From an uncultured Clostridia bacterium (GTDB lineage Bacteria; Bacillota; Clostridia; TANB77; CAG-508), in NCBI GenBank assembly GCA_947628085.1, contig CANQYM010000002.1:62001-126000 (forward strand): a stretch of 64,000 bases of DNA, read 5' to 3'. The position numbers and the translations under genes are program-made. The notes under the pieces are model-generated. The model was given only the letters and a program-made list of their open reading frames with translations. It did no database searches and was not told the origin of the DNA. This document shows, one piece after another, positions 53,259 to 63,600 of this stretch (position 1 is its first letter; the number at the start of each line of letters is the position of its first letter).

Positions 53259-53891
53259 CTATTTTTCTATTCTGCCAAATTCACTAAATGGCCAAAATCT
53301 AAAGCAAACTATTCCTTCCAGTTTTTCAAAAGGTATGCATCCAATTTGTCTACAATCTGTGCTTTTTGTTCTGTTATCTCCCATTGCAAAGAAATAACCA
53401 TCTGGAACTATAAAATCATAAAACACATCTGATTCTGTAACAACATCATTTCTTAAATAGCTTTCTTCTAGTTCTTCTCCATTTACATATACTGTATTAT
53501 TTTCTATTTTTACATGATCACCTTCAAGAGCAATAACTCTTTTAATGTAGCTTTTTTTAGTAATTTCTAATATATAGTATACAAATTTATTAAATATTCC
53601 TTTTTGCTCTTTATCATATACAGCAACAGGATTAGCTTGATCTGCTTCCCATTTTAAATATGTTTTTGTTGGTGCCTCAAATGTAACTATATCTCCTCTT
53701 TCAGGTTTCTTTTTTGTTATTCTAAAAGTTCTATTTAAAATTAATCTTTGGTCCTCCTGTAATGTTGGGAACATTGATCTTTGCTTTACTATTGTAGGGG
53801 TAGCTACAAAATATCTAAATACTAATGCTAGAACTAAAGCAATAACGATGCAATATGCCCATTCTAATATATCTTTATATTTTTCTTTCAT
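53259..53891 (-). CDS. lepB: Signal peptidase I
   Basis: Removes signal peptides from exported proteins. 210 residues: N-terminal membrane anchor (about 10-30), catalytic Ser39 in KQRSMFPTL, catalytic Lys in KSYIKRVIALEGD and the GYFFAMGDNRTKSTDCR box. An insertion of about 30 residues after EAPTKTYLKWE lengthens the loop between boxes. AAAGGCGAG precedes the ATG. Lies 11 nt before holB and 72 nt after the AT-hook membrane protein gene. Confidence 0.95.
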   Translation of the reverse strand: MKEKYKDILEWAYCIVIALVLALVFRYFVATPTIVKQRSMFPTLQEDQRLILNRTFRITKKKPERGDIVTFEAPTKTYLKWEADQANPVAVYDKEQKGIFNKFVYYILEITKKSYIKRVIALEGDHVKIENNTVYVNGEELEESYLRNDVVTESDVFYDFIVPDGYFFAMGDNRTKSTDCRQIGCIPFEKLEGIVCFRFWPFSEFGRIEK

Positions 53892-53963
53892 TTTGCTCGC
53901 CTTTCATCTGTTATCTTAAAGAATTATACATTATTTTGCTTGTTTTATCAAGTATATTAATAC

Positions 53964-55181
53964 TTATATTTGTTTTTTAGAAGGTCTTCCTCTTTTTTTA
54001 GGTTTATCCTGTTTTTCTATTTTAGTAATTTCTACTTTTTCAGTCTTTCTAGGTCTTCCTCTTTTAGCTTTTTCCGTTTTTTCTACCTTTTTTACTTTCT
54101 CACTTTTTCCTTCTACTTCACTCTCTTCTACTTTTTTCTTTCTAGTATAATATTTTGTATCTAGATTCTTTTCTTCTGTTTTTTGTTTTTTTCGTGTATA
54201 TCTTTTAGCAGCTAATTCCTGCTCTTTTTTTCTTTTATTTCTTGTTTCATCTATAATATTATTTTTATGTGCAGTATATACTATTCTATTATATGGCACA
54301 TATTCTGCATTTTCTTCATCATTTTCTTCGTAATCTTCTTCCACTACTTCATCTTCATATTCTTCGTTTTCTCTATCATCTGTTTCATCTGCATAATCTG
54401 TATCGTTATATTCTTCGTTTTCATTATAACTTAATTCTTCTATATTTTCATTTTCATAATTTCCTATATCAAAATTAGGTAATTCCACTCTTTTTATATT
54501 TTCTTCTTTTACTTCATCTTTTTTATGTATAATGTTATTTAATGATTCTGCACTAAATACAGTAGTTTCACTACCTGTTTTTCCTTTATTTAAATTATTT
54601 TCATATTTATCATTGTTATATTTCCCAGCAAATTCGTTATACATTTCTTCTAAATCATTTTCTGTTTCCTCATCATTTTCCTCTATATAGTTATCTTCTT
54701 CGTATTCTTCATATTCTTCTATTTTTTCATTGTCATATTCTTCATCCATTTTTTCATCAGTATATTCTTCAATTTCGTCATTATAAAGCTCTTCGTTTTC
54801 ATCATAATCTTCATTATTTTCGTTTACTTCTTCATTATTGTGCTCTTCATCTTCTTCTATTTCATAGCTTTCTTCTTTTTCATTGTTATATTCTTCTTCA
54901 TCAGTATTTTTATTAAAATTAAATGTCCTATAGCCCATTTTTTCATATTTTGCTTTTTCCATTTTTTCTCTTTTCTTTTGTTGAGCCTCTTTTTTATCCA
55001 TTTTGTAACTAATAAATAATACTAATGATATTAATATTACCACAACAACAAAAAGTACACCAACTCTTAGAAAATCTATTTTTTGACTTTCAACATATAC
55101 CTCTGTTTGAGTCCCATAAGTATTTTGGGCATATAATAATATTACTAGTAGGCTAATGAAGAATTTTTTTACTTTTTTCAT
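53964..55181 (-). CDS. Membrane protein with acidic domain and two C-terminal AT-hooks
   Basis: 405 residues, not assignable to a family. Probable signal peptide (1-23), a short outside piece, one membrane segment (about 37-59) and then a strongly basic stretch (KMDKKEAQQKKREKMEK), which by the positive-inside rule places the rest in the cytoplasm. Residues about 95-300 are highly acidic, low-complexity Glu/Asn/Asp/Tyr. The end is basic with two AT-hook cores, RGRP at 374-377 and 397-400, in Lys-rich settings. AT-hooks bind the minor groove of AT-rich DNA, so this could tether DNA to the membrane. AGGAG precedes the ATG; 11 nt after the histidine kinase gene. Confidence 0.8.
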   Translation of the reverse strand: MKKVKKFFISLLVILLYAQNTYGTQTEVYVESQKIDFLRVGVLFVVVVILISLVLFISYKMDKKEAQQKKREKMEKAKYEKMGYRTFNFNKNTDEEEYNNEKEESYEIEEDEEHNNEEVNENNEDYDENEELYNDEIEEYTDEKMDEEYDNEKIEEYEEYEEDNYIEENDEETENDLEEMYNEFAGKYNNDKYENNLNKGKTGSETTVFSAESLNNIIHKKDEVKEENIKRVELPNFDIGNYENENIEELSYNENEEYNDTDYADETDDRENEEYEDEVVEEDYEENDEENAEYVPYNRIVYTAHKNNIIDETRNKRKKEQELAAKRYTRKKQKTEEKNLDTKYYTRKKKVEESEVEGKSEKVKKVEKTEKAKRGRPRKTEKVEITKIEKQDKPKKRGRPSKKQI

Positions 55182-55192
55182 ATAAATCTCTC

Positions 55193-56656
55193 CTATTCCT
55201 CTGTATTTTTTTCCTTAAAATTTCTTTCTTGTTTTGTTGGTATTCGTATTACTACTTCTGTTCCTTTTCCAACTTCACTTTTTATATCTATCATACCATT
55301 ATTTTGATCTAATATTTCTTTTGCAATTGAAAGTCCTAGTCCAGTTCCTCCCATTTCTCTTGTACGAGCTTTATCAACTCTATAAAATCTTTCAAAAATT
55401 TTATCTAAGTCTTCTTTTGGTATACCAATTCCATTATCTATAATTTTAATATATGCGTCATTATATACACATCCAACATATACTTTTATGTTTCCACCTT
55501 CTGGTGTATATTTTATTGCATTTGTAAGTGTATTTAGTACAACTCTTTCTATTCCATTTTTATCTGCATAAGCTGGTGGCACATTAGATGTAACAAAGCA
55601 TTCTCCAACTTGATTTTTTCTTTTCATTTCCAAATCTAATCCATCAAAAGTATATTTTACAAGTTCTCCTAAATCAAATTCAGCTTTTTCTATTTTTACT
55701 TTTGAAGTATCGTATTTTGAAAGAATTAATAAATCACTAACTAATCTTGCCATTCTAACTGCTTCAGCAGAAATTCTTTCTAAAAACTTTTTACTAGTTT
55801 CTTTATCTACATCATTTTCAATTAATGTGTCTGCATAACCCATTATAGATGTTATTGGTGTTTTTAGTTCATGTGATACATCAGCAACAAATCTTTTTCT
55901 CATTGTATCTACTTTAACTTGTTCTGTTATATCTTGAATAACAACAATTACACCACTTGGCATATCATTCTCATTTTTGAAAGGAGCAAATAATAAATTT
56001 ATTATTCTATCTTCTATTGTAAGTCTCTTTTCTGAAGAAGCTAAATTATCAAGATAAACAACTTTTTCTAGATTTATATCAACATCATATTTGTTAAATA
56101 TTTCATCAAATGTTTTTTCTTCATTTAAATTTAAAAATGTTTTTGCTGCAGTATTAATATGAATTATATTTCCTTGCATATTAAATGCTATTACACCATC
56201 TGTCATGTGTAATAATATTGTTTCTATTTGTTTTCTTTGTCTTGTTGCTTCATTAAGATTTTCTTTCAATTCAGCATTCATTAAATCAAATGCTGAAACT
56301 AAGTTATCTATTTCATTTTTATTTTTACTATTATCTTCTAAATATTTTTCGTTTTTTGTTGCTTTTTCTGCACTTTTTATTAAATTTGAAAGAGGTGTTA
56401 TAAGTTTTTTATATATGAATATACCTATTACAATCATAAGTGCTACAAAAATAAGTAATCCTAATAATATTATTATTTTCGTATTATGTATTTGTGATTG
56501 TATTAATTGTTCAATTTCTTGTATAGAAGTGTTTGAATTAATTTCTTCATCTATATTTCCTAAATTATAAACAGTTAATGTTCCTAATGTTGTTATAACA
56601 ATAATTCCAACAATAGAAAAAGCAAGAACAATTTTAATCTGTATATTCTTTAACAT
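55193..56656 (-). CDS. Sensor histidine kinase, WalK/PhoR-like
   Basis: 487 residues. Two membrane segments (about 9-30 and 60-82) are joined by an outside loop of only about 30 residues, so there is no real external sensor domain. Then HAMP (about 83-135), PAS (about 145-235), HisKA with phosphorylated His in FVADVSHELKTPITS, and the ATPase with NAIKYTPEGG, DNGIGIPKEDL and GGTGLGLSIAK. The order HAMP-PAS-HisKA is that of WalK; the walH/walI partners are absent. Followed at 11 nt by the AT-hook protein gene; a hairpin separates it from the response regulator gene. Confidence 0.92.
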   Translation of the reverse strand: MLKNIQIKIVLAFSIVGIIVITTLGTLTVYNLGNIDEEINSNTSIQEIEQLIQSQIHNTKIIILLGLLIFVALMIVIGIFIYKKLITPLSNLIKSAEKATKNEKYLEDNSKNKNEIDNLVSAFDLMNAELKENLNEATRQRKQIETILLHMTDGVIAFNMQGNIIHINTAAKTFLNLNEEKTFDEIFNKYDVDINLEKVVYLDNLASSEKRLTIEDRIINLLFAPFKNENDMPSGVIVVIQDITEQVKVDTMRKRFVADVSHELKTPITSIMGYADTLIENDVDKETSKKFLERISAEAVRMARLVSDLLILSKYDTSKVKIEKAEFDLGELVKYTFDGLDLEMKRKNQVGECFVTSNVPPAYADKNGIERVVLNTLTNAIKYTPEGGNIKVYVGCVYNDAYIKIIDNGIGIPKEDLDKIFERFYRVDKARTREMGGTGLGLSIAKEILDQNNGMIDIKSEVGKGTEVVIRIPTKQERNFKEKNTEE

Positions 56657-56734
56657 TTTATTCTCCTAAATTGTTAATAATTTCTTTTTACATTATATAC
56701 TTAAGCTATTTTTTATTCAAGAAAAATTACATCA

Positions 56735-56770
56735 AAAAGCGAAATAAATTTATAAATTTATTTCGCTTTT
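56735..56770. repeat. Perfect palindrome between regulator and kinase genes
   Basis: 36 bases that read the same on both strands (arms with AAAAGCGAAATAAATTTA). In the minus direction only a weak T tract follows, so it may be a partial terminator lowering kinase and downstream expression relative to the regulator. Confidence 0.6.
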
Positions 56771-56799
56771 AGAGTTTTAACTTTAATTAAAATATAAAA

Positions 56800-57549
56800 T
56801 TAGTTTTTATCTGTTACATAGTATCCTACACCTCTTTTTGTGATAAGGATTTTAGGATTTGCTTTATCTTTTTCAATTTTATCTCTAATTCTATTCATTG
56901 TAACATCTATTGTTCTAATTGCTCCAACATATTCTTCATATTCCCAAACTTCACGAAGTAGCATTTCTCTAGTAACAACTTCACCTGGTTGACTTGCTAA
57001 ATATTTTAGAACATCGAATTCTTTTTTAGTTAAATTAATAACTTCTCCTTTAACTCTAGCCTCAACTTTCTTAAGGTCTAATGTTAAATCTCCAACTTTT
57101 ATAATATTATCTTTATCTTCATTTTTTTGATTACTTAATTCAATATTTGCATTTAATTCAGCTTTTCTTAAATTTGCCTTGATTCTTGCCATAACCTCTC
57201 TAATTTGAAAAGGCTTTGTAATATAATCATCTGCTCCCATTTCTAATCCGACAATTTTATCTGATTCTGTATCTTTTGCTGATATCATTAGTATTGGTAT
57301 ATTTGATATGTTTAAAGCATATCTAATTTTTTTACATACAGATATACCATCTAGTTTAGGAATCATAACATCTAATAAAATTAAGTCTGGTTTTTCATTA
57401 ATAGCCATTTCAACAGCTGTAACACCATCATATGCTTCTAATGTGTTATAACCTTCTTTTTGTAAATTAAACACTAATAATTCCATAATGCTTTGTTCAT
57501 CATCTACTACTAATATAGTTTTTTTATCTTTTTCAACAATCTCTTCCAC
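56800..57549 (-). CDS. OmpR/PhoB-family response regulator, WalR-like
   Basis: 249 residues. Receiver domain with acidic pair DDEQ, phosphoacceptor Asp in LILLDVMIPKLDG and Lys in YITKPFQIREV; then a winged-helix domain with DLTLDLKKVEARV, LTKKEFDVLKYLA and RTIDVTMNRIRDKIE. The start is GTG with AAGGCGG 7 nt upstream. Partner is the histidine kinase encoded downstream. In Firmicutes WalR controls autolysins and wall metabolism; the wall-related neighbourhood fits, but targets are not visible here. A linker of about 20 residues between the domains is longer than usual. Confidence 0.93.
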   Translation of the reverse strand: MEEIVEKDKKTILVVDDEQSIMELLVFNLQKEGYNTLEAYDGVTAVEMAINEKPDLILLDVMIPKLDGISVCKKIRYALNISNIPILMISAKDTESDKIVGLEMGADDYITKPFQIREVMARIKANLRKAELNANIELSNQKNEDKDNIIKVGDLTLDLKKVEARVKGEVINLTKKEFDVLKYLASQPGEVVTREMLLREVWEYEEYVGAIRTIDVTMNRIRDKIEKDKANPKILITKRGVGYYVTDKN

Positions 57550-57638
57550 AGAATTACCGCCTTTCTAAAAGAAATTTCAACTTTACTATATCGTTATATC
57601 ATATTTAACAATTTTGTACAAGTTTTTTTTCAAATTTA

Positions 57639-60600
57639 TTACATAAAAATTTCAATATTAAAAATTTTACAATTATCTTGTAGTAATATTTTTTTCTCTT
57701 TAATTTCTTCTCCATTTACGATAAATCTTTCTACACCTGTATTTTTGCCATTATTGTTTCTAACTTTAATTTTATATAAAGTGGTTTTATATTTATAATT
57801 AATTTCATATTCTTTCCAAGCTTTTGAAATACATGGCTCTATTTTTAAGAAACCTTTTTCTATTTTCAATCCTAAAATATATTCTAAAATTGCTTTATAA
57901 TACCAACTACTAGAACCTGTATACCAGTTCCATCCACCTCTTCCTATTAAATCTTTATTGCTATATAAATCTGCTTCTAAAACATATGGTTCTAATTTAA
58001 ATTTTTTTGCCTCTTCTTTATTTTTACTATGCTCAATTGGATTAATAAGTTCTGCAAATTCTACCGCCTTATCTCCAAAACCTAAAAGCACTTCTGCTAT
58101 AATAAGCCAGCAACTACTATGAGTATATTGCCCTCCATTTTCTCTAATTCCTGGTGGATATGATTTTATATATCCTGGATTTATATTAGATTTTTCAAAT
58201 GGTGGATCAAATAATTTTATTATTTTATTTTCTTTATCTACTAAATAATTTTCTGCCTCTTCCATTGCAATAAATTTTTTATCGTTTTCTCCAACACCAG
58301 ATATAACTGCCCAGCTTTGGCAAATGCTATCTATTCTACATTCTTCTGAATTAATACTTCCAATTTCTTCTCCATCATCTGTAATTGCTCTTTTAAACCA
58401 TCTTCCATCCCAACCAACTGTATTTATATTTCTTTTTAAGTTTTCTTTATATTCTGTATATCTTTCTACTAAATCTTCTCTTCCTTTTAATTTACAAATT
58501 GGTATAAATCGATTCAAAATATCATATAAGAAAATTCCAAGCCAAATGCTTTTACCTTCTCCTTTTGAACCTACTTTATTAAATCCATCATTCCAATCTC
58601 CTATACCTATTTTAGGAAAAGGATCTATTCCTTTTTTTATAACAAGTTCTATTGCTTTTATGCAGTGATTAAATATACTTTCCTTCACATTGCTTGCATA
58701 ATATACATCATATCTTTCAACTTCTCCATCTGTTAAAATATTTCCATTTAAATATTCAACTTCTTCATCTAACAAGCTTGTATCATTTTGAAATTCAACA
58801 TATTCAATTACAGCATAAACAAGCCATAACATATCATCAGAAAATCTAGTTTTTATACCTCTTTTAGTTTCATTGTGCCACCAATGAAGCACATCTCCTT
58901 CAACAAATTGATGTCTTGCACAATTAATTATTTGTTCTTTTAAATAATTTGAATCTATAAATTTCATTCCTAAAGTATCTTGAAGTTGGTCTCTAAATCC
59001 ATAAGCACCACCAGATTGATGGTATCCTGTTCTTCCTAAAAGTCTACTTGCTAAAGTTTGATACACAAGCCATCCATTCATTATAATATTTATAGGTTCT
59101 GAAGGTGTTTTTACTTTTATAATATTTAATATGTCATTCCATTTTTGTTTTGTACTTTCTAGTTCATTTTGAACATTATTTGCATCATCATATTTTTCTT
59201 TTATTTTCAAAATATCGTCAAAATTATTTTCCTCTCCCATTATTATATAAAAATTTCTGTCTTCAAATTTATCTAATTTTAAAATAAATTCTATTCCAAC
59301 ACATGAATTCTTTCCAAGTCCAGATTTATTATTTAAATTTGTATATAAAGCATTTGGATTTAATATATCTCCATTTCCAAAAAAGTTATCCTTTTCACCT
59401 GTAAAGCTATTTATTTCTAAATCACTTGTTACATACATTATTTTATTTTGAAAGCTCTCTTCATTAAAAACATTTTCTATTTTCAAAATATTTTTATGTT
59501 TTTCTACATACAAATTTCCATTAGTTAAATATTCGTCTTCTCCTAAAACAGTTTTTATATATAAAACTAATTTTATTTTTCTTTTTTCATTAATAATATT
59601 TTTAATTCTAAACTTAAGAACTTTTAAATGCTCTTCATTTGGTACAAAAATTTCAAGTTCTTGATTTAAATTGTCATTTGAATTTTTAAGTTTTGTATAC
59701 CCAAAGCCATGAGTTATATAATAATAATTTTTATTTGGAATAATTCCAGAGTTTAATGTCCAAACCATTTTATTATCTTCATCTTTAATGTAAAAAATTT
59801 CAGATGGAAAATCTGTTACTCTATCATTGTTCCAAGCTGTTAGCCTATTTAATCTACTATTTTTATTCCAAGTATATCCACCTAGATTATCTGTTACAAC
59901 TGTTCCAAAAAACTTATTACAAATAATATTACTCCAAACAGATGGAAGTTGGTTTTCATCATTTTTGTAAATAAAATATTCTCTTCCATCTGGCATAAAA
60001 CCACCATAAGAATTGTCAAATAATAATTCTTCTTTTTTTAGCGGATAAATTTCTGTATCTAGTTTTAAGTTCTTTTCTTTCTTTATTTTTTTTACTGATT
60101 TTTCTTCTTTTTCTAAATCTTTTAAAGTTTCTTCTATTCCGCCTTTTTCTGCATCTATACAAAGTTTTGCTTTAAACTCTATTACTTTTAAATCATCTTT
60201 TAAAATTTCATCTTTGTTTAAAACAAAAATTCCAGAATCTATATTTTTTAAATAATCTATTTGTTTATTCGAAATAACTTCATTTATAGAATCTTTTACA
60301 TATCTTTCATATGCATTAGTTTCTAAATTCAATATAACTAAATCTATAAAAATTTTCTTAGCTCTATAATATTCATAAGCACTAATTATTTCTTCAACAA
60401 CATAAACATCTTCTATATTTTTTATTTTAACTAATAAAATTGGATTATCTCCTGAAATGCCAAATTTCCATAAACTATTTATTTGTGCATTTTCAATTTT
60501 TGAAACTGATTTTAGCGGATTTAATTTTAATATATATTTTAAAAGTCTAGTATATAAGTCTAATTTTTTAGAATCTACTTGCAAGTATTTGCTTTCTTCT

Positions 60601-63600
60601 TCGCTCCTAGCTTTTGCTATGTTTAAAATTCTAATAATTTCTTCATCACTTTTTATATTTTCTAAATTTTCTATTGCCTCTTCTTTAGTATCTGAAACAG
60701 ATATTAGAAAATTTATGCTTGCTTTTTCTCTACTTCTAATTTTTATTGTTCGTTTCATCGCTATAATCCAATCTGTTACTTGAGAAATTGTTTTTGAAAA
60801 ATTTTTTTGAGCTTTAAATATTTTTGAAGCATCAATATTTTCTCTTCCTAAATATTTTTCTTTATCTATTTCATATTCAAAATCCACAATTTGTTCATCT
60901 TCTGTGTATAAAGTTGTTGCTAAAAATTTGCTTTTTTCTAACTCTCTATCTTTTTTCTCAAATATAAGATTTTCATTTTCTTCTTCAATTTTCATAAATA
61001 ATTTGTTAAAAGCTGGATGTGAATATTCTTGCATTTTTCTGGACAAAGATGGCTCAAAATCTGTAATTACTTCTAAAAATTCTTCTGTGCTTCCAAGATT
61101 TTCTATTTCTATTCTTCTAATTTCTATATTTCTATTTGGATCTAAGCTTATTATCTCTTCAATTTTCAAGTTATTTTCTTGCTTTACAAATTTTGCTTTA
61201 TCCGGAGAAAAAATAACTTTTGCATTTTCCTTAATATCAATTACTTTTTTCGTTTTTATATTTCTTATAAAACTATTCATTCTTTGATTTAATTCTGAAG
61301 TTTCTTTAAACTTATTTACCATTAAACCATCATATTCACTAATGCTTTCTCCAGAATCATCTATTGTAATTTTATATCTATCATTTGAAATAACATTGAT
61401 GTTTTTAAAATTTCTATTTGGTTCTTCTATAATTCTTTCTAAATATGAGCCCAAATTTAAATTTTTAGTTTTTGTAATTTTTTCTTTTTTCTCTTTAGTA
61501 ATAATCATTTGTATTGGCATTCTTTCTTCTAAAAGAATATTTGTTGCCTCTATTTCTGGATTATTATTGAACCTTCTTTTTAAAATATTTTTATTTAATA
61601 TATTATTTATAGAAAGTAAAACTAGTCCCTGATGATGTGCCATATATGTTTTTACAACTTCTTTTCCATTTTCTTTTACTCTAGACGGTGTATAATCTAT
61701 TGATTCATAAAATCCATATTTTCCTAGTCCTCCTTCTTTTTCTATTCTTCTTAAATTTTTAATTCCATTTTCTAACTCATCTTCTAAAGATAAACAAGTG
61801 CTATATGGTGAAACAACAATATCATCTTCTAGCCCTCTTCTTAAGCCAAGCCAAGGTATTCCAAATGCTCTATATTGATAATTATTATTTAAGTCTCTTA
61901 AATTAAATGCAGATTCTGAAATTCCCCATGGAATTCCAAGTTTTTTACAATATTCTATTTGACTCATTATAGCAAATTTGCTAGCTTCATCTAAGAGGCT
62001 TCCTTTATATCTTTTTAAATTTATATTTGGCATTAAATATTCAAAAGCTGTTCCTGTCCATGAAACTAATCCTTTATATCCATTTAAACTTGTAAGAGTT
62101 CTGCTTAAATTATTCCAATGCTTAACTGGTACATCTCCTTTTGCTATTGCTACAATGCTCGCTTGCCTTGCCTCAGATGCTAGAAAGTCGTAATATGAGT
62201 CTGTTAATTTATTTTCTTCTAAGTTATACCCTATTGACAATAGTCTTGTTTTCTCACTATATAGTTTTGAAAAATCTGCATTATTTATAAGCTCTGTTAC
62301 AGTATTTATTAGATTTTCTAAATCTCCTCTATTTTTATTTTCTATAAGGAAATTTTTTACTATATATAAATACCCAACAAAGTTTCCACTATCTACTGTT
62401 GAAATATATCTTGGCAGAAGTGGCAATAATGTTTTTGTGTTATACCAATTATATAAATGGCCATTCCATTTGCTAAGTCCACTAATTGTGAAAATAGTTT
62501 TATTTAAAATCTCTATTGTTTTCTTAAAATTAATAAAGCCTAAATCATAAGCAGATATAATTGCAAGTAGTTCTAATCCAATATTTGTAGATGACGTTCT
62601 ATTTACTATTTTATTATTTCTATCTTCTTGATAGTTATCTGGTATTAGAAAGTTGTTTTCCTCATTAATATATGTTTCAAAAAAACTCCAAGTTCTTCTT
62701 GCAATTTCTTGCAAATAACTTTTATTTGTTTCTGAAATTATATTTTCTTTATTATTTTCTAAGCTAATATACCACGCTACTGTTGGTGCAATTATCCAAA
62801 GAAAACTTAAAACTTTAGAAATAATTCCTGGTATAACTAAAAAAAAGATTCCAAATATTAAATTTACATTCATTTCTTGATAAACATAAATTAAACTTGT
62901 TTTGGAATTCTTTTCTGCATCTTCTGCTGTAACCCATTCTAGAAGTTTTGTTTTATTTTTCATTCTATATATACTTCTTATAATTGCATCTAAATTTTGT
63001 ATAGTTTCATAAGGTAAAAATAATATTTGTAAAAAAATTCTGCTTATACTTATTTTTATACTGTTTAATTCTTTCGAAAATTTTTTATATGCATAAACAG
63101 CACCTGTAATATTGCTTTCTTTAAAAATAATATAGTTTATTATATCTATTAAAAAAGGAATTATTATTGATATAACTCCTATTCCAAAAGTAATTCCGTT
63201 TGCTAAATTATTTTGTAGTATTCCTAACGCACTAAAGAAAATTAAAATTAAACTAAATATTGGAAGCAAACTTCTTCTTAGATTATCATATATTTTAAAT
63301 TTTGATATTTCATTTAGTCTCACATTTTGAAGCCATTTTATAATCTGCCAATCTCCTCTTGTCCATCTATGATTTCTTAAAATATATGGAATATATTTTG
63401 AAGGATATCCATCTAAAAGCATTACATCTGTTAAAAGTCCGCATCTTAAAAAATTTCCTTCTAATAAATCATGACTTAATATTGTATTTTCAGGAAATTC
63501 ATCATGCAGAATCTCATTATATACTTCTACATCATAAATTCCTTTTCCAGTAAAAATTCCTTCGTCAAAATAATCTTGATATATATCTGATATGGCATTT

